A stretch of 64,000 bases of DNA from Tupaia tana (GCA_026018925.1 JAKSZU010000008.1:7802415-7866414), one strand, 5' to 3'. Positions 21,500 through 33,189 are shown, counted from the first letter of the stretch. A program made the numbers and translations. The notes: generated by a model from the letters alone, not told the origin.

Positions 21500-21956
21500 C
21501 TGGGTTAGACAAAGAGATCGTGAGAAACGATACAATGTGTCATGTGATGTTCTCCGGGTTCCAGGATGTTTTCCAGCTCTCTCCTCCTAGTCTCAGGGTG
21601 GACCGCCCCTCTCAGTGCCGGCTGCACCTTCTCTGTCCCTCAAACCCTCTTCCCTGCTGAGCGTCTGTCCCACCTCAGAAGCCTGCTTCCCACCACTGCC
21701 CTGCTTACTGGACGTCACTCATCACGGACCCAGACAGGCCTCAGCCGTGAGCGCATTCCCAGCTGAATCCATCGTGTCCTTTCTGTCCCTGTCCCTGTCC
21801 CGGCACAGTGAACTCTCTCACTCTGTTCCCCACCTAGAGCACATAAGCCACTAAGAAAGAACGTTTCTTCGAGTGTTTCTCAGTTTCCAATCATCTTTTC
21901 CTCTCTCTAATCTATCTTTGAGAGCACAAAGAACAATTTTAAAACTGTATGGCTTG
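21500..21956. other. intron upstream of the 21499 acceptor
   Basis: C/T-rich on plus at 21570-21840; nothing identified. Confidence 0.55.
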
Positions 21957-22211
21957 TGACCAGCAGTTAGTATAATGCCTATGCCGCTGAACTCCCATGT
22001 AGTCAACCGCGGTTCGAGTCCCAGACTCACTTAAACTCACACAGGGCGCAGGTGTGTGCGTGCCCAAGATCCCAAGAGGAGAATAGAGGAAAAGTGAATG
22101 CGGCATGGTCATCCCCCCAGGGGGTGATTTTTTGTTTTCTGTCTCTCTGTCTCTCTGTCTCTCTTTCTGGTGAGTGCACACGCCCTATAGCAAAAACCTC
22201 TCCAAAAAAAA
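21957..22211 (+). mobile_element. young-type tRNA SINE
   Basis: Head TGACCAGCAGTTAGTATAAT, B box GGTTCGAGTCC intact, a small deletion behind it and a short A tail. Confidence 0.93.
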
Positions 22212-22310
22212 ACTGTCTCGCTTGAACAGTTCTAAGAAAAGTTTTATGACAGTTAGGCAATTTCTATAGGGTTTTTTTCCTGTGATTTTCTATTTTTGAT
22301 AGTACTTACG

Positions 22311-22537
22311 AGGGTCAGTTGGTGATATGGTAGTTGGGATAGCTGGATCCCAACAGCACAGTTCAAGTCCTAGACCCAGCAGTTTCAAAAACACACCAGG
22401 TGCATGTGTGTATGTGTCCAAAATCCTGAGAGGAGAATGGAGAAAAAGAGTCTGCAGCGTGGCCACCCCCTGAGGGGGTCATTTCTCACTTTCTCCATCT
22501 CTGCAGTGTGCACAATGTGCCCTATAGCAGACTATTG
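22311..22537 (+). mobile_element. old-type tRNA SINE
   Basis: Head GGGTCAGTTGGTGATATGGT and the GAGAGGAGAATGGAGAAAAA body block; the 3' end is decayed. Confidence 0.8.
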
Positions 22538-22849
22538 TAAAACGAGAGCACTTAGGAAAATGCTAATGAACCTACAGATTTATAAAAATAAACAGTTCAA
22601 TGAATCACCCAATATTTCTTGGTTAAGAAAGACAAGGCTAAGCTCTAGGACCAAAAACTAATGAGACAGGCTCTGCTCTCAAGAAAGCTACTTTCATCAA
22701 GCCAGTAACCAAGACCCATCAAATGCTAAAAAGAATCATGCAGAAATAGTTAACTCCGGATGAAATCACCAAACTCACAATTTCTTTTTCTGTCTACAAG
22801 CGAGTATTCCCCAAGCACAAGCACAGAAACAAGTTCAGCTTAGCATGTG

Positions 22850-22995
22850 GCAGTGAGATCGAGTCTTCCCTTTACGTTTCCACCAGATTTTAAGCTCTCT
22901 GCGAGCAGTGTGCCTTATTTTTCTATCATCTGTGCTTGACTCAATATTTAGGTCAAAGTTGCTACTCAATAAAATATTCGTGAACCTCATAATCT
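22850..22995 (+). mobile_element. possible L2 3' end
   Basis: CAGATTTTAAGCTCTCTGCG and GCTACTCAATAAAATATTCG follow the L2/MIR terminal order. Confidence 0.45.
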
Positions 22996-23052
22996 TCCTC
23001 ACTGTTTGCATCTATAAATGTCACAAATGACTTGCAATCCTTTTCTTATTTT

Positions 23053-23253
23053 AAAAGCCAAAGAGCACATGTGCTCATCAGAGAAAGAGAGAAAGAATCC
23101 CCTCAATCCTTTTTCTTCCATTTCTCCACCCCACCAGGTTTTAGGCATGCACACATGCTCACCCGGCATGTTTTCCAAGCCACTGGGGCCGGGATTTGAA
23201 CCACAATCAGTCCCTATGTATATCACTAAGCTACCGTGTTACGGGGCTGGTCT
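23053..23253 (-). mobile_element. old-type tRNA SINE
   Basis: Body CACATGTGCTCATCAGAGAA, GGTTTTAGGCATGCACACAT and a head relic ending GGGGCTGGTC. Strongly diverged. Confidence 0.75.
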
Positions 23254-23729
23254 ACTTGCAATTTTTTTTATTGTAAAAAGACAATAAATAAGGTTAAGAT
23301 AGCATAACCAAATCAGTTTTTTCTTAGAATTACTTCAAAACTAAAACATGAATTTCCACTCAGATATGATGGACTAAGAACCTGCTGGATGAACAACTCT
23401 CTTACAGAAAAGAACTATACAACCTGGACAGACTGAAAAGCCACCACCTACAGGAGTGGTTACCAGAAGCAGGCAGGCTCTGTGTGAGGGTCACGCTTGC
23501 CGAGAGGAGGGGAGTCAGGGAATAAACAAGTAGGTTCCTGCCACTGCAGGTTTCATCTGAGGCTAATACAGTCTGTGCTTAAGGCCCAACGGCAATCAGA
23601 GAATCCACAGGACAGCAGAAAAACAGTTTTTCTGCGCTGGGGAAGCAGAAACGTGAAGCTGGAAAATCATGAATACTAAAAAGAGGGGCGAGAATTTCAG
23701 AAAACAAAGAGCAATAAAGGGGACCAAAT

Positions 23730-23883
23730 TCTTTCTTTCTTCCTTTCTTTCCTTATTTTATGTTTTATATTATTTTTAAATTTTCTATAGGGCACATGTA
23801 CTCACCAGGGAGAGACAGAAAGACTGAAAGCAAACCACCAAGTCTGGGACTTGAAACTCCAGTGCCTTAACCCCGAAAGGGGG
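23730..23883 (-). mobile_element. short-form tRNA SINE, truncated head
   Basis: A T-rich tail, TTTTCTATAGGGCACATGTA and CCACCAAGTCTGGGACTTGA, with the head cut short near CCTTAACCCCGAAAGG. Confidence 0.65.
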
Positions 23884-24065
23884 CCACATTCTATCTACTC
23901 TCATCTTTGACCAACCCCTGACACATACATGTACAGAACAGACTTAAAGCAGCTCAACTGAAGACAAAAGATTTCAACTGCCGTCAGAGCTGACACCCAA
24001 GAAGCAAAGTCTACAGCTCAAAGTCCACCATGAAAACTCTGAGCTAAAACAAAGGAAGCAATACC

Positions 24066-24300
24066 GAGACCAGCCAGTGGTGTGGTAATTAAAGTGTTGG
24101 ACCCCACGTGGTCAACGGCAGTTTGAGTTCCAGACCTGGTGGCTTAAAACTCATGCCGGGTGCATATGCAAGCATGTCCAAAAATCCCAAGAGGAGAACG
24201 GAGAAGGAACTGCCCCCGAGTGTGGTTTCTCACTTTCTCGCTCTGTCTCCAGTGAGTGCACCTGATCTACAACAAAAATCTCTCTACAACCAAAAAAAAA
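24066..24300 (+). mobile_element. old-type tRNA SINE
   Basis: Head GAGACCAGCCAGTGGTGTGG; ACAAAGGAAGCARTAC is duplicated on both sides, marking insertion into an older L1-like sequence. Confidence 0.9.
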
Positions 24301-24732
24301 CAAAGGAAGCAGTACATACTGGAGAGAAATGGCAGGGTACAGACTCTCCACAGAGCAGCATACATCATATCTTACATACAATGCAAATTACCCAATAAAC
24401 AGAAAAACACAAAAAATGGAATACACTCTCAGAAGAAAACCAAGTGAGCAATCCCCAGGATGAGCAAGATATTAGAAATAACAGGCAACAATTTCAAAGC
24501 AATGACTATAACAATCCCCAATGAATTAAAATATGATTTCAAAGACTTAGTCTCAAATGAAAAACTTGAAAACAGATTAAAATTATCCAAGAAAAAGAAT
24601 AAAAAGATAAAAAGGTTTTGTAAGAGATAAGCAGCTCTGAAACCTAATAGGTTATGCCAAATGCTTCAGTATATGTGCAATTCAAATAACAAGAAATGGG
24701 AGAAAGAGCATAGGGATAAAATCTTATCTGAA

Positions 24733-24994
24733 GGGAACCAGCAGTTAGCGTAATGGCTATGTCGCTGGACTCCCACGTAGTCGACCGCGGTTCGCATCCC
24801 AGACCCGGTGGCTTAAAACTCACGCCGGGCGCGTGTGCATGCGTGCCCAAGATCCCGAGCGGAGAATGGAGGAGAAGGGATTGCGGCGTGACCATCCCCC
24901 CTGGGGGGTGATTTCTCGCTTTCTGTCTCTGTGTCTCTCTCTGTCTGTCTAGCGAGTGCACGTGCCCTATAGCGAAAATCTCTCAAAAAAAAAA
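24733..24994 (+). mobile_element. young tRNA SINE
   Basis: Head GGGAACCAGCAGTTAGCGTA; AAAATCTTATCTGAAG is duplicated perfectly (24717 and about 24995). Confidence 0.96.
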
Positions 24995-25021
24995 AAAATC
25001 TTATCTGAAGAAATCATGATT

Positions 25022-25205
25022 GGGGCTGGCAAGAAGCATGATGGTTAAGGGTGCTGGACTCCCACATGGCTTACATGGTTCGAGTCCTGGACCTAGAGGC
25101 TTGCTTTCTCACTTTACCTCTCTCTTACTCTCTCTCTGTCTGTCCCCCTCTTGTCAAATTAAAATAATAAATAAATAAATAAATAAATAGAGTTAAATAA
25201 AAGAA
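25022..25205 (+). mobile_element. short-form tRNA SINE
   Basis: Head GGGGCTGGCAAGAAGCATGA, B box GGTTCGAGTCC, a pyrimidine tract, GTCAAATTAAAATAATAAAT and an (AAAT)n tail. Confidence 0.9.
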
Positions 25206-25480
25206 TTTTTAAAAAAAGAAATGACTGAAAATTTCCCAAATAAAATGGGAGAGAAATTTTCCAACTTAAGATGTTCAATGAACACCACGCTCAAACAGAG
25301 GCACACCCCTGTCAAGGTGATAAAAAGTCTGAAGAATATTTTGTTGAATACAGAGTCCCAGATGTACAGCTCACAAAACAAAAGATCAAACTAAAACACA
25401 AGCACTAAACTGGCCCTGGTAAGTTACTTAAGACTACTAAGACTAGCGAAACTTCTACATACTTAAACTAGAAACCATTC
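25206..25480 (+). mobile_element. possible L1 ORF1 3' relic
   Basis: TGAAAATTTCCCAAATAAAA and CAATGAACACCACGCTCAAA resemble the end of ORF1 in old L1 elements. Low certainty. Confidence 0.35.
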
Positions 25481-25623
25481 AGTCTATTAGTCGATCTAAT
25501 TTGGAACTGTTAACTTAAGTCAGAAAATGTGTCTCATGAATACATTAAGGAAAAAGAACTGTGAAGGAATGGTAGTATCCATGAGAGTTGGAGTTGGAGC
25601 TTGAAGAGGTGGAACTCTCAGGG

Positions 25624-25624
<1 letters not shown>

Positions 25625-25657
<33 letters not shown>
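25625..25657. repeat. poly(T), about 33 bp
   Basis: An uninterrupted T run, probably the tail of a minus-strand insertion whose body could not be recognised. Confidence 0.9.
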
Positions 25658-25660
<3 letters not shown>

Positions 25661-25716
25661 GTGGACCATAATCCTGAAATCCATGAGGAGAGAGATTTCT
25701 GAAGAAACTGATGATA

Positions 25717-25998
25717 GGGAACAGCAATTAGCGTAATGGCTATGTCACTGAACTCCCACATAGTCAACTATGGTTAGAGTCCTAGACCCGGTAGCTTAAA
25801 CTCATGCTGGGCACGTGTGCGTGCATGTCCAAGATCCCGAGAGGAGAATGGAGGAGAAGGGATTGCGGCGTGGCTAACTCCCCTGGGGGGGGGGGGGGGG
25901 GTAATTTCTCACTTTTTGTCTCTCTGTCTCTCTCTGTCTTTCTGGCAAGTGCACGCACCCTATAGTAAAAACCTCTAAAAAAAAAAAAAAGAAAGAAA
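25717..25998 (+). mobile_element. young-type tRNA SINE with a G17 expansion
   Basis: Head GGGAACAGCAATTAGCGTAA; GAAACTGATGATA is duplicated at 25704 and 25999. The usual six-G block has become about 17 G. Confidence 0.94.
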
Positions 25999-26269
25999 GA
26001 AACTGATGATAAAGTTGTTTAGAGCTGCTATATTAGACCAAGTGGCCATCATGAGATTGTTTTAGAGAAGAAGGGCTTGCACTATGAGAGCTGAGATCTA
26101 GTGATTTCAGGGATAAAAGCAATGAAGATGTTCTACTAAGAAGTCACCCTGCCTCCACACACTGAGTGTCTAGACAGGTCTAAGTGAAAAGTTGCCAAAA
26201 TCAGAATACTATTTGGGTCCTCATATTCCTTAACTCCCATTGAATCTGCCACACAAAGGGAAAAAAACA

Positions 26270-28022
26270 CAACGCCAAAGAGTTTGCTGACCACATTCTC
26301 CTGTGCAACCTCTGATCGCTCAGATTGATCTTCTAGAATTTAGAAAGAAACGAATAACCCATCAGATGACTAGAAATCACCACAGGGGCACAAGAAATAT
26401 GCGAAACCAAGATAATACTTCTTCCCCAAGGGAAAAGAATAACTCCTCATCATCCACAGACAGTACAATGGAACTCATGGAAATGTCTGATAAAGAATTT
26501 AGAGTATTCATAGTAACGAAGTTAACAGAGATGGAAGAGAAGAGAGAGACAATGAACACCAGAAGAAAAAGGCTGATGAGTTCCAGGAAGTGAGGAAGTT
26601 CTTGAGAGAGCTAAAAGAGAAAATACACACCATAAAAAAAGAATCAAATGAAACTGTTGGAGATAAAGGCTATAATACAAGAAGTCAAAACCTCCTCTGT
26701 AAGTATTAAAAGCAGACTAGATCATACAGAAAATCGAATCTCAGATTCTGTAGAAGACGGAATCGCTGGACTAGTAAAATCCACCACGAAGACTGAGAAA
26801 ATAGCCCTAAAAAATGAGAACAATATACGAGAAATACTAGATACCATTAAACGTCCAAACATCTGGATAATAAGTATCCCAGAAGGTGATGAGACTAATA
26901 AGAGCACTGACAATCTATTCCATGAAATCCTAGAAGAAAACTTCCCAAACATAGAGAGGGATTCAAAGAGGCAGACCTAAGAAATAAAAAGAACCCCAAA
27001 TAGAATCAACCCAAGAAGATCTTCTACAAGACACATTATAGCCAAAATGACCAAAACCACAGACAAAAACAAGATACCTAGACTGGTAAGAGAGAAACAT
27101 CAAGTTACTTACAAAGGATATCCCATCAGGCTAACAGTGGACCTCTTGTCGGAAACAATGCAAGCAAAGAAAAGAATGGGAAAATATACTCAAATTATTG
27201 AGTGAAAAACAATTTCAACCAAGAATACTATATCCGGCAAGATTATCCTTCATATGGGAAGAGAAGACAAGAACATTCTCAGATAAACAAAACCTGAAAG
27301 AATTTACCAACACCAGACCAGCTCTCCAGGAAGTTCTGAAGGGAGTGCTATCCCAGGAAAACTAAAGTCAGACACACAGAAATAAGAGTTCTAAAACAAC
27401 TAAGAAAATGGCCAGCTTAATGGTAGGGACAAGTCCAGAGTTATCTTCCAGAATTTAAATGGAAAGATTGGACCACAACAGAAGATAAAGTACATGAGTT
27501 TGAATTGGTGAAATAGAATTTTAGGACTTTCGACTAAAACATTACTGATCTTCTATGCTTTGTTTTCCATTGTTAAGGAGTTTTGTCTTCTCTCGAGTTG
27601 TGGACAGGTCCATGTACCTACTCTTCAAACAGAATCCTAATCTGTTACCTGGATTAAAGTATTAAGCAAAGTTCTCTTAACATTTTTTGACTTTGATTTA
27701 TTAAAACTAAAACTGCCTTTCTTGAAATTAAAAAAATGTATTTAAAAAATACCTATTTAGTGACCACAGTAAGCTATATAGCCTCAGCTATGTGCTATTT
27801 TATAGTAGTTCTACCCACTGAGTTTCATGCCTAAAGTCAACTTTTGTTCACAGGTATGTATATATCAGCTGAACTTACTATTGAAAGTATTTAGATTAAG
27901 ATATTTTGTGAATCAATACAATGTGGAAAACAATATAAAGGAATGGAAAGCAACTGCAGATACCAGAGACAGGGTGGGAGGAGGATGAGAAATGGCAGAG
28001 GGTGAGAAATAGGAGGAAAAAA

Positions 28023-28093
<71 letters not shown>

Positions 28094-28255
28094 AATCCAC
28101 ACACACAAGAAACAAGAAATGGAAAATTATTTGTTGATAATAACATGTATGATTAAGCCACTTTACAGTGTATTCTGACTGGAAAATCACATTTTGTATG
28201 CTGTGGTGATGTTCAGTGAAAATACATAAAATAAATAAATAAATTTTTAAAAAGG
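26270..28255 (+). mobile_element. HAL1-like half-L1, nearly full length
   Basis: The segment starts with an L1 ORF1-like reading frame. Pieces are seen at 26303-26593 and 26648-26980, including the coiled-coil-like segment ENRISDSVEDGIAGLV and the ORF1p-type motif NIWIISIPEGDE. It continues through a degenerate ORF1 C-terminal part to about 27370, then goes straight into a 3' UTR of about 850 bp with no ORF2. This ORF1-only layout is that of the HAL1 (half-L1) family. The frame is broken by small indels and stops, so this copy is dead. The same 3' end occurs at 18300-19095 and 19130-19610. Confidence 0.75.
28026..28110. repeat. (GT)n(AT)n(AC)n palindromic microsatellite
   Basis: A GT run, then an AT run, then an AC run form a self-complementary block inside the HAL1 3' UTR. 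The other HAL1 3' ends in the window lack it, so it expanded in this copy. Confidence 0.9.
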
Positions 28256-28357
28256 GCTTAATTCCAGAGATAATTAAGATAGGGTTGGGGGGGAGGATAA
28301 AAAAAAAAGAAGAAGAAGAAGAAAAACAGTACTACCAGTAATAAAGCAGGATATTTC

Positions 28358-28612
28358 TTTTTTTTCAGAGGTTTTTGCCATAGGGCGCGTGAGCTCGCCA
28401 GACAGACAGACACAGAGAGACAGAAAGCGAGAAATCACCCCCCAGGGGGGATGGCCATGCCGCAATCCCTTCTCCTCCGTTCTCCTCTAGGGATCTTGGG
28501 CACGCACGCACACACGCCCGGCGTGAGTTTTAAGCCACCCGGTCCAGGACGCGAACCGCGGTCAACTACATGGGAGTCCAGCGACATAGCCATTACGCTA
28601 ACTGCTGGTCCC
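28358..28612 (-). mobile_element. young tRNA SINE
   Basis: T run, CCATAGGGCGCGTGAGCTCG, and the head end ACTGCTGGTCCC. AAAGCAGGATATTTC and AAAGCAGGTTATTTC flank it. Confidence 0.95.
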
Positions 28613-28639
28613 AAAAGCAGGTTATTTCATAAATGATAC

Positions 28640-29270
28640 AAGAGCCAGTTCGTCAGGAAAATGTAACACTCATAAATATTTTAGTAATAGCTTCAAAATT
28701 CAGGAAGACAAACTGACAGAATTAAAAGGAGAAATAAATTTATAATAACACCTAAAAATTCTAACATCTGTCAGCAATTGAAGGAACCACTAAACAAAAA
28801 AATCAGTACATAAAAGATCTATAACACTATCAGTCACCTTGCCTAATTGACATAGACAACTACCCCACCTTCAAAATACACCTTCTTTTAAAGTACACAT
28901 GACACACATTTACTATGATGGGTGGGCTCAGGAGAGGATCAGTGTATAAAACTAAACTTCTTCAGATTCACAAAGATGAAGATGACCCCAAAATGATCAC
29001 TTACAAAAGTCAAAATCAGTCCAATGCCAGGGAAAACTGTTCAGATCAAGCAATCTGCAGACAGCAGAGAAAGATGTTAAACGAGTATACAGAATCTTCT
29101 GCTGGAATAGATAAGCTGTTAAATGGGCCTCAAATTTCAAAGGATTGGAATCTTACAGAACACATTCTCAGACCATAATGGGATTCGATTAAAGACCAGT
29201 AAGCTTCTACTTTCCATTTAGAATTTAACAGTGTGCTTCTACACAATCCATAGGTCAAAGAATCATTATG
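28640..29270 (+). mobile_element. L1 ORF2 middle fragment with an unexplained insert
   Basis: 28640-28915 and about 29140-29270 resemble the mid-ORF2 region of mammalian L1 (relics of the blocks TCTGTCAGCAATTGAAGGA, CTAATTGACATAGACAACTA and CTCAGACCATAATGGGATT). Between them about 220 bp does not resemble L1 and holds an 87-codon open frame at 28915-29178. I do not recognise that protein. Confidence 0.55.
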
Positions 29271-30338
29271 ATGCAAGACATTAATATTTTTATGTTTGTC
29301 TCTATTAGTATATTATGAAATCCTAATAAAAAAAACCATAGTAGATATTATAGATTATTTATAATTCCTTTCTTAAGTCCCAGTCCCTAATACGAATATT
29401 TCTACAAACTATTCTTTTTCAGAAAACCTCATTTCCTTCTACACAAACTTTCTTCTGAGTTCTTAAACAGAAGGAAGAGCTAAATCTGATGACCACTCCC
29501 TTTATAAGTCTTCCTTTCTTTCTTTCCTTCTGTAACATTTTATTTGTTCTTTCACTAAATTTTCTGTTATCTTTTCCAATTCCTTTTCCTAATACTCTTT
29601 CTTCTAACTTTAGAAACATATCAAAGTTCTTATGCTCATACAGCCCATCGTTATCTTTACTATGTATTTGTTAAATTCCGTATTTAAGGTATCATATGGT
29701 TTCAGCTATAACCTCAACATATTCAATGTAACTACAGGAATACACAACAGCCCTGTTATTCTTCTAAAACTGATTCCCCTCTCAATTCTCCAAGATAACA
29801 GCATCTCAGAGCTTAGAGATTCTCCCCTCTTCTTCAACTCTGTCAAATCAATCCTTAAGCCTTATCTAGTTTTCCTTAAAAACATGTTCTCATTTCCCTC
29901 TCCATTTTATTGGAAAACATGATAAGAAGGGATGAATGGCTTATGAAAGGTACTTAAGCAACTGAATTTTTCAGAAACAACCTACACACTCTGGCAGGAA
30001 TATATTCTTCAAATACATTATTCTGTCTCTAAAACAAAATGGTATCTTCACCCGAACAAATAAGCTAAAGTGGCCACTCCAGTATAAACATCATTTTGGC
30101 GTTTGGCAAACTAATGATGCAGGGAGCTCTTAACTTTACTAGGAACTAGGTAGAATCGAGTGACAATTCAGATTTTACCATCACCAAAACTGAACTGCCA
30201 GCCTTATAAAACATAAGTTAAAACAGTACTTCACAAACCAGCTCAACTGAAGACCTATTTCACTTGCTTTGAAATTTTCCATCAGTCATATGCAAATAGT
30301 TTTATAAAATACAATAAGATTGAATTTTAAAAAGCACT
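29271..30338. other. intron, T/C-rich, unassigned
   Basis: 29440-29920 is pyrimidine-rich on plus and holds a 96-codon frame without recognisable content. It may be a very old LINE relic, but I cannot name it. Confidence 0.45.
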
Positions 30339-30507
30339 GGGGGGCCGGCAGGTAACGTGGTGGTTGAGGTGCTGGAGTCCCAACAGGGGACTGCAGATTG
30401 AGTCCAGGACCTGGCAGCTGGCTTTCTCATTTTCCCTTTTTCTCTCTCTCTCTCTGGTCAAGTTAAAATAACAATATTAAATACATAAATGAAATAAACA
30501 ATTCTTA
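30339..30507 (+). mobile_element. short-form tRNA SINE
   Basis: GGGGGGCCGGCAGGTAACGT head, GGACCTGGCAGCTGGCTTTC, CT tract and a GTTAAAATAACAATATTAAA tail. Confidence 0.9.
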
Positions 30508-30547
30508 AAAAAAAAAAAAAATCTTAGTCTACAAGGAAAAAGAGAAA

Positions 30548-30625
30548 TTGGATTGTTGAAAATGTCGACATTTTTACGTAGAAAAACACAGAAAAAGTAC
30601 ATTGTGACTTTTCTAACAACCCAAA
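30548..30625. mobile_element. mariner-like MITE, copy 3
   Basis: Left arm TTGGATTGTTGAAAATGTCG, right arm (reversed) TTGGGTTGTTAGAAAAGTCA, separated by TTTTTACGTAGAAAAACACA. More diverged than copies 1 and 2. Confidence 0.7.
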
Positions 30626-31122
30626 CCATCTCAAATTTTATAAAATTCAATAGATTACAATTATTCTGCCAAAATCCTATCCATTTCCAAATGCTCACTT
30701 TCATTTTCTGTACTTATCCACTGCAGGCTGCTGGCAGACAGTTCACAGCACAGCACTAATAATGCTGACCACACTTCAAGGAGCACTGTATTAAAGGACT
30801 CCCCCCAAGATTCCAAATGTCTGAGTCTCTATAGACCTTTATCGGCCTGGTCTCTAGTGAGCAAGAAAGAGGTTAATCAGAAGGTCTAGGCAGAAGTCCT
30901 GGAATAGGGAATGAGAGATAGACTAGATAATAAAACTTCTTCATGGAAATACTACTACACAAAGCAGCCGAAAACAGCCCCCATAGATACATGCTCGGAC
31001 TGGAGCTGGCACCTTTGAAAGGGTTACAACCATGAACTGCCTGCATTGGAAAATGTATGTGCGTGTCTGTGTGAGTACATGCGTGCAGACAATTAAATGT
31101 CATGATCAACACATCTTAACAT
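30626..31122. other. intron, no recognised feature
   Basis: Unique sequence; nothing identified. Confidence 0.55.
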
Positions 31123-31366
31123 GGGACCAGCAGATGACATAATGATTACATCGCTGGATTCCCACATAGTCGGCCGTGGTTCAAGTCCCAGGTCCAGCGG
31201 CTTAAAACTCACGCCAGGCACATGTGCGTGCATGCCCAAAATCCCAAGAGGAGAATGAAAGAGAAGGGACTGCAGCATGACCATCTCCCTGGGGGGTGAT
31301 TTCTTGCTTTCGGTTACCTCTCTTTCTGGCAAGCGCACAGACCCTATAGCAAAAATCTCCCTTACA
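31123..31366 (+). mobile_element. young-type tRNA SINE
   Basis: Head GGGACCAGCAGATGACATAA and body GGGACTGCAGCATGACCATC; a (GATA)n stretch follows the tail. Confidence 0.92.
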
Positions 31367-31378
31367 AAGGGGGGGAAA

Positions 31379-31430
31379 TAGATAGATAGATATCTATATC
31401 TAATCTATATATATAGATATAGATATCTTT
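31379..31430. repeat. GATA repeat with a 15-bp palindromic stem
   Basis: GATATCTATATCTA at 31389 is the reverse complement of TAGATATAGATATC at 31414, giving a hairpin with an 11-nt loop. Confidence 0.92.
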
Positions 31431-32399
31431 ACAAAAGAAGAAAGAAATATGATGGTAATTCTTCCTAAGCCTTTCTGATAAAAATCATACAGTTGAAAAA
31501 ATACAGTTTACCTTGTCTGACATGTAATAGGCTCTTGACTAAGTGGAACCAAAAAGAGAAATAAAACTCACAGCAGATGTAAAACTTAAGACCACAGAGA
31601 TGATCCTCAATGTCCTCCCTCAGTCACAGCCATGAAACATTCTAATTTATTTTAAGAACTGAACATTGACAAATCAATTTAACCAGCAGCAGTAGCATTT
31701 GCAGAGACCTGGAGTTCAGCACCTGCTATGAATAAGTGAGACTGGCATTTTCAAAAATAAACTTCAACCAGGCAAACGGGGGAAAAAAAACAATAATTAG
31801 CAGCTGCTAGATTTGTTCAGCTCATCCCAGCTCAGCAAGCTTCCTGAAGTCTTCAGTACGAAATTTCTTTCTGAGTTTAAGGGTGTGAGAAAATATATAT
31901 GACTAGACAGCCTTCGAACACCCTTATCAGTGAAGTCTTCTAGAAAGGTTACAGGAATTTGAGAATGATTTTTTTAAAATTATCTTTTTTCTAATCCCAT
32001 TTGATGGTCTAAACAATATGGTTTCACTGTGTACTGCTCAGTGGCTCGATTTTGGCTCAGCTGGGTATGTCAAAACCATGAATGGCTAAAGACTTTCTTC
32101 TGTCAGCCCCTCAGCACACTCACATTATTGCACAATCCAAAATTAACTGCAGGAGAGTCCAAATAAACTAATACTCTTGCCAGTGGATAAGGTCTACTGT
32201 AAATCATTCGAAATCCAAACTTAGACAACAAAAGCCCAGATATCATTATAATAAATTCTATGCATTATGTGTAAAACATTGGAACCAGAAAATAAAGTTT
32301 AAATGGGTTTTTAAATATTAGACATTAGCAATATATTCATGCTGCCTCTGCCTCTTCCAAGTCAAAACAGTTCCAGTTTTCCAACACTAACTTAGCCAG
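31431..32399. other. intron, no recognised feature
   Basis: One of the longest repeat-poor stretches in the window, A/T-rich. Confidence 0.55.
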
Positions 32400-32660
32400 A
32401 ATCCAGTGAACTGCTACTATTCCATTTTTATTCCTGACACACACCTCACCTGCTATCTAACTGAATCCTCACACAACCTTCGGTTCAGTATTACTAACCA
32501 CCTCTCACCCTGAAGAAGTTAGCTTGAAGAGTTCCAGCCGGGATACCAACGCTAAACAATCACGTGCTGGAATTCACATCGAGGTCTACCCCACACAGAT
32601 GGGCTCTAGCCTACCTTTCTACTACACCACACCGAAAGGAAATTTGGGAAGCAGCAACAC
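32400..32660 (-). mobile_element. MIR relic
   Basis: CTAACTGAATCCTCACACAA and GGAATTCACATCGAGGTCTA match a reverse MIR. Confidence 0.55.
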
Positions 32661-32909
32661 TATTTTACTTCTCGAATTTTCATAAAAAGTAGCTAACTAA
32701 TCCAGACAGCTCCCTAGTCAGGTCAAAAGAATCGCAGCCTGGCTCTACACCTCTTGTGATTTTCTGAGCTTTGTATATTATAAACCTGGTGAATCAATTA
32801 AGCCACTCAATCAAGAAAAGATGTAAACAAAATGCAAAGGCCATGAGAAAGGTAGTTTTTCTTCTTCATCTTTGCACACCCCTAACAACTACACACTGCC
32901 TTGTGTATG

Positions 32910-32960
32910 TAGGTTCTCGGAAAGTTATGACACATTTTTCTATGCAAACATTTTTGATCT
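32910..32960. mobile_element. mariner-like MITE, half copy
   Basis: GGTTCTCGGAAAGTTATGAC and ACATTTTTCTATGCAAACAT match the left half and centre of the other MITEs. The right arm is missing. Confidence 0.55.
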
Positions 32961-33189
32961 TCAATAGGCATCTCTTGCCTTCGTAGACATGAATAAATAA
33001 CCCATGAAAGGAGAGGAGAGAGGGAATTTAAAAGATAGGATTCAACTAATATTAATTAACACTTCTATAAGGACAGAGTCTGACAATTCTAGAAAGTTCT
33101 TTCTCCACTTGCTAACAATCTCTAACTTTGTACTTCTAAAAAAACTATCCGTCCTTCGAAAAGCTGAGGCCTCTCCTCTTTGAAGCTTT

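Larger units (their letters stand above)
23335..24720 (+). mobile_element. L1/HAL1-like 5' region, degenerate
   Basis: A-rich sequence around the SINEs at 23730-23883 and 24066-24300 resembles the 5' UTR and ORF1 start of old L1/HAL1 elements, for example CAAGTGAGCAATCCCCAGGA followed by an ORF1-like AATTAAAATATGATTTCAAA. The identification is from general resemblance. Confidence 0.4.
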
